20,897 nucleotides of DNA from a bacterium (GTDB taxonomy: Bacteria; Chloroflexota; Dormibacteria; Aeolococcales; Bog-877), in contig JAKBTP010000122.1 in the NCBI GenBank assembly GCA_021844355.1, forward strand, positions 1-20,897, in the 5' to 3' direction. The notes under the pieces were generated by a model, which worked only from the letters and a program-made list of their open reading frames with translations, did no database searches and was not told where the DNA came from. Positions 16,471 through 20,897 of this stretch are shown here, one piece after another. How positions within the stretch are numbered: position 1 is the stretch's first letter; the number at the start of each line of letters is the position of its first letter. A program made the position numbers and the translations under genes.

Positions 16471-17562
16471 GTGGCCACCACGCCCCGGAAGAGCCGTCCT
16501 CGCTCCGCCGCCCGCTCCGCGCGGGCGTTGCCGCATGGGCTCACCGCCCAGCAGTGCCGCGCCATGTACCGCAAGATGGTGCAGATCCGCCACTTCGAGG
16601 ATCACGCCGCCGAGGCCTACGCCCAAGCCAAGGTCGGCGGCTTCCTCCATCTATACATCGGGGAGGAGGCGGTGGCGGTGGGGGCGATAGCCGCGGTTCG
16701 CGAGGACGACCACATCCTGGGGCACTATCGCGACCACGGTTACGCGCTGGCGCGGGGCTGCGACGTGAAGGCCTGCATGGCCGAGCTCTTCGGGCGCGAT
16801 ACGGGGATCTGCCACGGCCGGGGCGGGTCCATGCACCTGGCGGACGCCTCCCGCCACTTCTGGGGCGGCCACGCCATCGTGGGATCCCACATCCCGATCG
16901 GGGCGGGGATGGCCTACGCCATGCAGTACCTGGAGGAGCCGCTGGTGGTGCTGGACTTCTTCGGTGACGGCGCCACCGGCAACGGCATCTTCCACGAGGG
17001 GCTGAACATGGCGGCCCTCTGGAACCTCCCGGTGGTCTTCATCTGCGAGAACAACCTCTACGGCATGGGGGCGACCCTGGCCGAGGAGTCTCCGGTCTCG
17101 GACATGATGATCAAGGCCGAGGGCTACACCATGCCCGCGGTGCAGTGCGACGGAATGGACGTGCTCTCGGTGTACGGAGCGGTCCAGCAGGCTGCGGAGC
17201 ACTGCCGCTCGGGCAAGGGGCCGTTCTTCGTCGAGGCGATGACCTACCGCTTCCGTGGCCACTCCATGGCCGACCCGGAGCTCTACCGGGACAAGGAGGA
17301 GGTCCGTCGCTGGAGAGAGCTGGACCCGATTCCCCGGTTCGGGGACTTCCTGGTCCAGCAGCGGATCACCAGCCCGCAGGAGCTGGCCGAGGTCAACGAG
17401 GAGGTCGAGGCCGAGATGCTGGAGGCGGTGCGCTTCGCCGACAGCTCCCCCTGGCCCGAACCGGACTCGGTGGATCGGTGGATCTACGCCAAGCCCATCG
17501 ATCCCGAGGCGCCGGAGGAGGCGCCTTCCCTGGCCGGGGACCCGGCGGGGGCGGCGACCTAA
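16471..17562 (+). CDS. pdhA: Pyruvate dehydrogenase E1 component, alpha subunit
   Basis: TPP-dependent decarboxylation of pyruvate (or possibly a branched-chain 2-oxo acid) as part of an E1 alpha2-beta2 heterotetramer. It has 363 residues. After an Arg/Ser-rich tail (1-20) comes MVQIRHFEDHAAEAY, then LYIGEEAVAVGAIAAV, CHGRGGSMHLAD, and the TPP/Mg motif GDGATGNG (Gly165-Asp166-Gly167) closing with ENN around 193-195. TYRFRGHSMADPELYR is the loop usual in PDH-type E1-alpha. The pyruvate assignment rests on general E1-alpha similarity and the full E1-E2-E3 cluster. 2-oxoisovalerate or acetoin substrates cannot be excluded. GTG 16471 is the first base of the likely transcript. The stop TAA is directly followed by the next gene's GTG. 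Confidence 0.93.
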   Translation: MATTPRKSRPRSAARSARALPHGLTAQQCRAMYRKMVQIRHFEDHAAEAYAQAKVGGFLHLYIGEEAVAVGAIAAVREDDHILGHYRDHGYALARGCDVKACMAELFGRDTGICHGRGGSMHLADASRHFWGGHAIVGSHIPIGAGMAYAMQYLEEPLVVLDFFGDGATGNGIFHEGLNMAALWNLPVVFICENNLYGMGATLAEESPVSDMMIKAEGYTMPAVQCDGMDVLSVYGAVQQAAEHCRSGKGPFFVEAMTYRFRGHSMADPELYRDKEEVRRWRELDPIPRFGDFLVQQRITSPQELAEVNEEVEAEMLEAVRFADSSPWPEPDSVDRWIYAKPIDPEAPEEAPSLAGDPAGAAT

Positions 17563-18537
17563 GTGGCCGAGCTGACCTACCGGGAGGCGGTGCGCAGCGC
17601 CATGCGTGAGGAGATGCGCAGCGACTCGAGAGTGATCCTGATGGGGGAGAGCATCACCGGCTACGGGGGCTCATACGCCGTGACCAAGGGGCTGGTGGAG
17701 GAGTTCGGCCCCAAGCGGGTGATGGAGACCCCGATCGCCGAGGCCGGGATCGTGGGCTTCGCGGTCGGAGCCGCCATGGGCGGGCTGCGCCCGGTGGCCG
17801 AGCTGATGACCGTCAACTTCGCCCTGCTGGCCCTTGACCAGATCGTCAACAGCGCCGCCAAGTTCCACTACATGTTCGGCGGCCAGTGGTCGGTTCCCCT
17901 GGTGGTGCGCACCGTCTCCGGATTCGGCCAGCTCGGACCGACCCACTCCCAGTCCTTCGAGGGGTGGTTCGCATCCGTCCCAGGGCTCAAGGTCGTGATG
18001 CCGGCCACCCCGGCGGACGCCAAGGGGCTGCTGCTGGCCGCGATCCGGGATCCTGACCCGGTGATCTTCATCGAGCACAGCCTCCTCTACAGCACCAAGG
18101 GGGAGGTGCCCGAGCAGGAGGGTCTCGAGGTGCCCATCGGACGGGCGGCAGTGGTCCGCGAGGGGACCGACGTGACCCTGGTCGGATACTCCCGGATGTT
18201 GCTCCAGGCGCTGCACGCCGCCGAGGTGCTGGAGCGCGAGGACGGCGTCTCCTGCGAGGTGGTCGACCTGCGCACCCTGCGCCCTCTGGACTACCCCACG
18301 GTGGTGGGGTCGGTCGGCCGTACCCACCGGCTGGTGCTCTGCGGGGAGGACTGGCGCACCGGCGGCTTCGGCGCCAACCTCTTGAGCGAGATTCAGGACC
18401 GGAGCTTCGACGACCTGGATGCGCCCATTGCCCGGGTGGCCATGCGCGACATCCCCCTGCCGTACTCCCGGAAGCTGGAGCAGCAGCTCATACCCGCCAG
18501 CCAGCAGATCGTCGACGCGGTGAGGCGCATGAGCTGA
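17563..18537 (+). CDS. pdhB: Pyruvate dehydrogenase E1 component, beta subunit
   Basis: Partner of E1-alpha, 324 residues, the standard length. TPP-activating Glu60 lies in METPIAEAGIVG. LMTVNFALLALDQIVNSAAK and His128 in LGPTHSQSFEGWF are E1-beta hallmarks. VVMPATPADAKGLLLAAI and the C-terminal transketolase-like domain (VTLVGYSRML, CEVVDLRTLRPLD, EDWRTGGFGANL) complete the fold. The start GTG 17563 touches the pdhA stop with no intervening base, and the stop TGA shares a base with the E2 start ATG (TGATG), so translation of the three genes should be coupled, giving subunit balance. Confidence 0.94.
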   Translation: MAELTYREAVRSAMREEMRSDSRVILMGESITGYGGSYAVTKGLVEEFGPKRVMETPIAEAGIVGFAVGAAMGGLRPVAELMTVNFALLALDQIVNSAAKFHYMFGGQWSVPLVVRTVSGFGQLGPTHSQSFEGWFASVPGLKVVMPATPADAKGLLLAAIRDPDPVIFIEHSLLYSTKGEVPEQEGLEVPIGRAAVVREGTDVTLVGYSRMLLQALHAAEVLEREDGVSCEVVDLRTLRPLDYPTVVGSVGRTHRLVLCGEDWRTGGFGANLLSEIQDRSFDDLDAPIARVAMRDIPLPYSRKLEQQLIPASQQIVDAVRRMS

Positions 18538-19838
18538 TGGCCTATCAGGTCACCATGCCCCAGATGGGGTACGACATGACCGAGGGCACCATCAACCGCT
18601 GGCTGGTGGAGGAGGGGACAAGGGTGGAGCGTGGTGACACCATCGCTTCCATCGCCACCGACAAGGCGGACATCGACATCGAGGCCTACGCCAGCGGGAT
18701 CCTGCGCCGGATCCTGGTCGGGCCGGGGGAGAAGGTGCCCGTCGGGGCTCCCATCGCCGTGATCGCCGATGAGGGTGAGGAGCTGGAACCGGAGGCTCCG
18801 GCTGCCCAGGGAGGCGAGGCGGCACCCGCATCGCCGCCTCCCGAGGTCGCCGCCGAGGACGAGGCCCCCCGGTCCCCCGAGGTCCAGCCGACGCCCGTCC
18901 CGGACTGGGCCCACCAACTCGGTGGGGAGTCCACGGTGTCCGAGGAGCCGCCCCTGGCGGGGAGGGTCAAGGCCAGCCCGCTGGCTCGCCGCCGAGCGCG
19001 GGAGCTGGGACTTCCCTTGAGCCAGGTGCGCGGCACCGGGCCCGAGGGCAGGGTCACCGCCGAGGATGTCGAGGCCATGGCCCGATCGGGCGGGCTGGTC
19101 GCCGCTGCTCCCACCGCGACCGGGCGCGCGGCCCCACTGGACCCCACCGACCCCTCGGAGCCGGTCAAGGCCACCCGTATGCGCGAGGCCATCGCCCGCC
19201 GGATGTCCGAGGCCAACAGCACCATCCCCCACTTCTACCTCACCACCCGGGTCGACGTGGGGGCCCTGATGAAGCTCCGGTCGGAGCTCAACGCCCTGCA
19301 GCAGCCTGGGGTCCCGAGGTTCTCCGTCACCGACTTCCTGGTGCGGGCCATGGCTCTCACCCTGCAGCGTCACCCCCAACTCAACTCGGCCTACGTGGGA
19401 GGAGGGGTCAGGCGCTTCTTCTCCAGCAACATCGCCCTGGCCGTGGCCGTGCCCGACGGGCTCGTCGCCCCCACGCTGCGCTCCTGCGAGTCGCTGTCCT
19501 TCGCCGAGCTGGCGCGCCGGACCCACGACCTGGCGGCCCGCGCCAAGAGCAACCAGCTGCGCCCGGAGGAGCTGGCCGGCGCGCATACCGCCATCAGCAA
19601 CCTGGGGATGTTCGGCATCAACCAGTTCTCGGCCATCATCACCCCCGGCCAGGGCAGCGTCCTGGCGGTGGGCGAGGTGGGCGAGGTCCCGGTGGTGCGG
19701 GACGGCCAGGTGGTGGCCGGCCAGATCATGGAGATGACGCTGGCCATCGACCACCGGGTGACCGACGGCGCCGAGGGGGCCGAGGCCCTGGGCTACCTCC
19801 GGTGGTGTCTCGAACACCCGGCCTCACTGCTGATCTGA
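18537..19838 (+). CDS. pdhC: Dihydrolipoamide acetyltransferase, E2 component of the PDH complex
   Basis: The core acyltransferase that passes the acetyl group from lipoyl-lysine to CoA. It has 433 residues: one lipoyl domain (about 1-78) with lipoylated Lys43 in ATDKADIDIEA, a Pro/Ala/Glu-rich flexible linker (about 80-142), a peripheral subunit-binding domain (about 144-183; KASPLARRRARELG, GTGPEGRVTAEDV), a second short linker, and the catalytic domain (about 205-433). The active site is His406 and Asp410 in IDHRVTDGA. It has a single lipoyl domain, like many non-enteric bacterial E2s. Family motifs do not separate acetyl from branched-chain acyl specificity with certainty. The next gene, E3, begins 25 bases later. 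Confidence 0.93.
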   Translation: MAYQVTMPQMGYDMTEGTINRWLVEEGTRVERGDTIASIATDKADIDIEAYASGILRRILVGPGEKVPVGAPIAVIADEGEELEPEAPAAQGGEAAPASPPPEVAAEDEAPRSPEVQPTPVPDWAHQLGGESTVSEEPPLAGRVKASPLARRRARELGLPLSQVRGTGPEGRVTAEDVEAMARSGGLVAAAPTATGRAAPLDPTDPSEPVKATRMREAIARRMSEANSTIPHFYLTTRVDVGALMKLRSELNALQQPGVPRFSVTDFLVRAMALTLQRHPQLNSAYVGGGVRRFFSSNIALAVAVPDGLVAPTLRSCESLSFAELARRTHDLAARAKSNQLRPEELAGAHTAISNLGMFGINQFSAIITPGQGSVLAVGEVGEVPVVRDGQVVAGQIMEMTLAIDHRVTDGAEGAEALGYLRWCLEHPASLLI

Positions 19839-19863
19839 GCCCGGCCCAGATGGAGGAGGAGCG

Positions 19864-20897
19864 ATGAAGGACCTGGCCATCTTGGGCTCCGGGCCGGGCG
19901 GCTACGTGGCCGCCATCCGGGCCGCCCAGCTGGGGATGAGCGTTGCACTGGTCGAACAGGAGGAGACCCTGGGCGGGATCTGCCTCAACTGGGGCTGCAT
20001 CCCCTCGAAGGCGCTTCTGCGCAACGCCGAGGTCCTGCGCCTGGTCCGGGAGGCGGACCGCTTCGGCATCTCCACCGGCGAGGTGGCCGCCGACTTCGAC
20101 GCCGCGATCGCCAGGAGCCGTGAGGTTGTCTCCAAGCTGGTGGGAGGGGTGGCCTTCCTGATGCGGAAGAACGGAGTCGAGGTGGTCCGGGGCCGGGGCC
20201 GGCTGGTCTCCGAGCAGACCATCCGGGTCGAGCCGTCTGGGCAGACGGTCGCCGCCACCCAGATCATCATCGCCACCGGGGCTCGCCCCAAGGTGCTCCC
20301 GGGGCTGGACCCGGACGGCCGCACCGTCTTCACCTACCGCCAGGCACTGGAGCTCCGGAGACTCCCGGCATCCTGCATCATCGTCGGCGGGGGTGCCATC
20401 GGCGCGGAGTTCGCCGACGTGTACTCCACCTACGGCGTGCGGGTCACCGTGGTCGAGGCCCTCGACCGGATCCTCCCCCAGGAGGACGCCGAGGTGTCCC
20501 GCGAGGTGAACCGCCAGTTTCAGCGGCGCGGCATCGAGGTCCGGCCCGGCGCGCTGATCCAGAGGGCGGAGCGCTCTCTCGAGGGGATGCGCCTGCACCT
20601 GGAGTCAGGCGAGGTGCTCGAAGCGGACATGGTGCTCACCGCGACCGGGGTGCGGGCCAACATCGAGGAGATCGGCCTGGAGGAGCTGGGCGTTCAGGTG
20701 CGGGAGGGCGTGATCGCCGTCGACCCGCACCAGCGCACCAACGTGTCCGGGGTGTACGCCATCGGCGACGTCACGGGTCCCCCCCTGCTGGCCCACGCGG
20801 CCAGCGCGGAGGGGGTGATAGCGGTGGAGTCGGCGGCCGGCCGGGAGGTGGCACCACTTGACGCGGACCTGGTTCCCCGTTGCACCTACTGCCAACC
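19864..20897 (+). CDS. lpdA: Dihydrolipoamide dehydrogenase, E3 component (partial, runs off the window)
   Basis: An FAD-dependent enzyme that reoxidises dihydrolipoamide with NAD+. About 344 of the usual 460-470 residues are present, and the dimerisation domain is cut off by the right edge. The FAD Rossmann motif GSGPGGYVAAIRAAQLG is at 8-24. The redox disulfide is Cys40/Cys45 in GGICLNWGCIPSKALL. IIATGARPKVLPG precedes the NAD motif GGGAIGAEFADVYSTYG, and YAIGDVTGPPLLAHAASAEG is the second FAD motif. The visible end, PRCTYCQ, corresponds to the start of the interface domain. ATG 19864 has a GGAGGAGG Shine-Dalgarno about 6 bases upstream. It closes the pdhABC-lpdA cluster and may also serve other 2-oxo acid complexes. 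Confidence 0.93.
   Translation, partial: MKDLAILGSGPGGYVAAIRAAQLGMSVALVEQEETLGGICLNWGCIPSKALLRNAEVLRLVREADRFGISTGEVAADFDAAIARSREVVSKLVGGVAFLMRKNGVEVVRGRGRLVSEQTIRVEPSGQTVAATQIIIATGARPKVLPGLDPDGRTVFTYRQALELRRLPASCIIVGGGAIGAEFADVYSTYGVRVTVVEALDRILPQEDAEVSREVNRQFQRRGIEVRPGALIQRAERSLEGMRLHLESGEVLEADMVLTATGVRANIEEIGLEELGVQVREGVIAVDPHQRTNVSGVYAIGDVTGPPLLAHAASAEGVIAVESAAGREVAPLDADLVPRCTYCQ

Noticed and set aside
16048..16650. Long N-terminal extension of the small minus-strand unknown protein
   Set aside because: The upstream frame reads as Pro/Arg/Gly-rich low complexity and crosses the putative PDH promoter and the start of pdhA. A Shine-Dalgarno supports the ATG at 16047.
19850..19867. Five-codon open frame (MEEER) whose stop overlaps the lpdA start
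   Set aside because: It is made of the lpdA Shine-Dalgarno itself (GGAGGAGG) and has no ribosome binding site of its own, so it is coincidental.

Overview
This window is a compact, GC-rich stretch (roughly 70% G+C by eye, strong G/C bias at third codon positions, GTG and TTG starts) of bacterial chromosome devoted almost wholly to central carbon metabolism. Lineage cannot be fixed from the sequence alone. A bifunctional transaldolase/glucose-6-phosphate isomerase, a ribulose-phosphate epimerase with the DNHFVPN variant that I associate with actinobacterial enzymes, a short NAD-type 6-phosphogluconate dehydrogenase and apparent leaderless genes all suggest a high-GC Terrabacteria member (Actinomycetota, Chloroflexota or a Dormibacterota-like group). 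I see no insertion sequence, phage gene, CRISPR array, tRNA or rRNA.

Layout. (1) 42-2804, plus strand: an acyl-CoA carboxylase carboxyltransferase followed at once by a class V PLP aminotransferase. (2) 2926-4494, plus: a polytopic membrane protein resembling GT-C glycosyltransferases, function unknown. (3) 4559-5602, plus: 6-phosphogluconate dehydrogenase, meeting convergently (10-base overlap) a minus-strand pair at 8458-5593: an amidohydrolase and, downstream of it, glutamate dehydrogenase. (4) 8559-15646, plus: a tight operon of transketolase, transaldolase-isomerase fusion, 6-phosphogluconolactonase, ribulose-phosphate epimerase and a charged helical protein of unknown function. (5) 16047-15640, minus: a second small unknown helical protein whose end overlaps the operon's end by 7 bases. 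(6) 16048-16470: the only long gene-free gap, with divergent promoter candidates and hairpins. (7) 16471 to the right edge, plus: the pyruvate dehydrogenase complex genes E1-alpha, E1-beta, E2 and E3, the last cut by the window edge.

How they fit together. Gnd, Pgl, Rpe, Tkt and Tal-Pgi together cover most of the pentose phosphate pathway and its return to glucose-6-phosphate. Glucose-6-phosphate dehydrogenase and ribose-5-phosphate isomerase are not in the window. The PDH genes convert pyruvate to acetyl-CoA, a possible substrate for the carboxylase (substrate not established), and glutamate dehydrogenase ties 2-oxoglutarate to ammonia.

The main regulatory pattern is that several genes heading transcription units (near 42, 2926, 8458 and 16471) lack a clear ribosome binding site and instead have a TANNNT-like -10 element 6-11 bases before the start, which suggests leaderless or nearly leaderless mRNAs. 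Internal genes mostly have good Shine-Dalgarno sequences. I found no convincing new defence, mobile or biosynthetic system. The least explained parts are the two convergent unknown proteins, the gap at 16048-16470, and the membrane protein.
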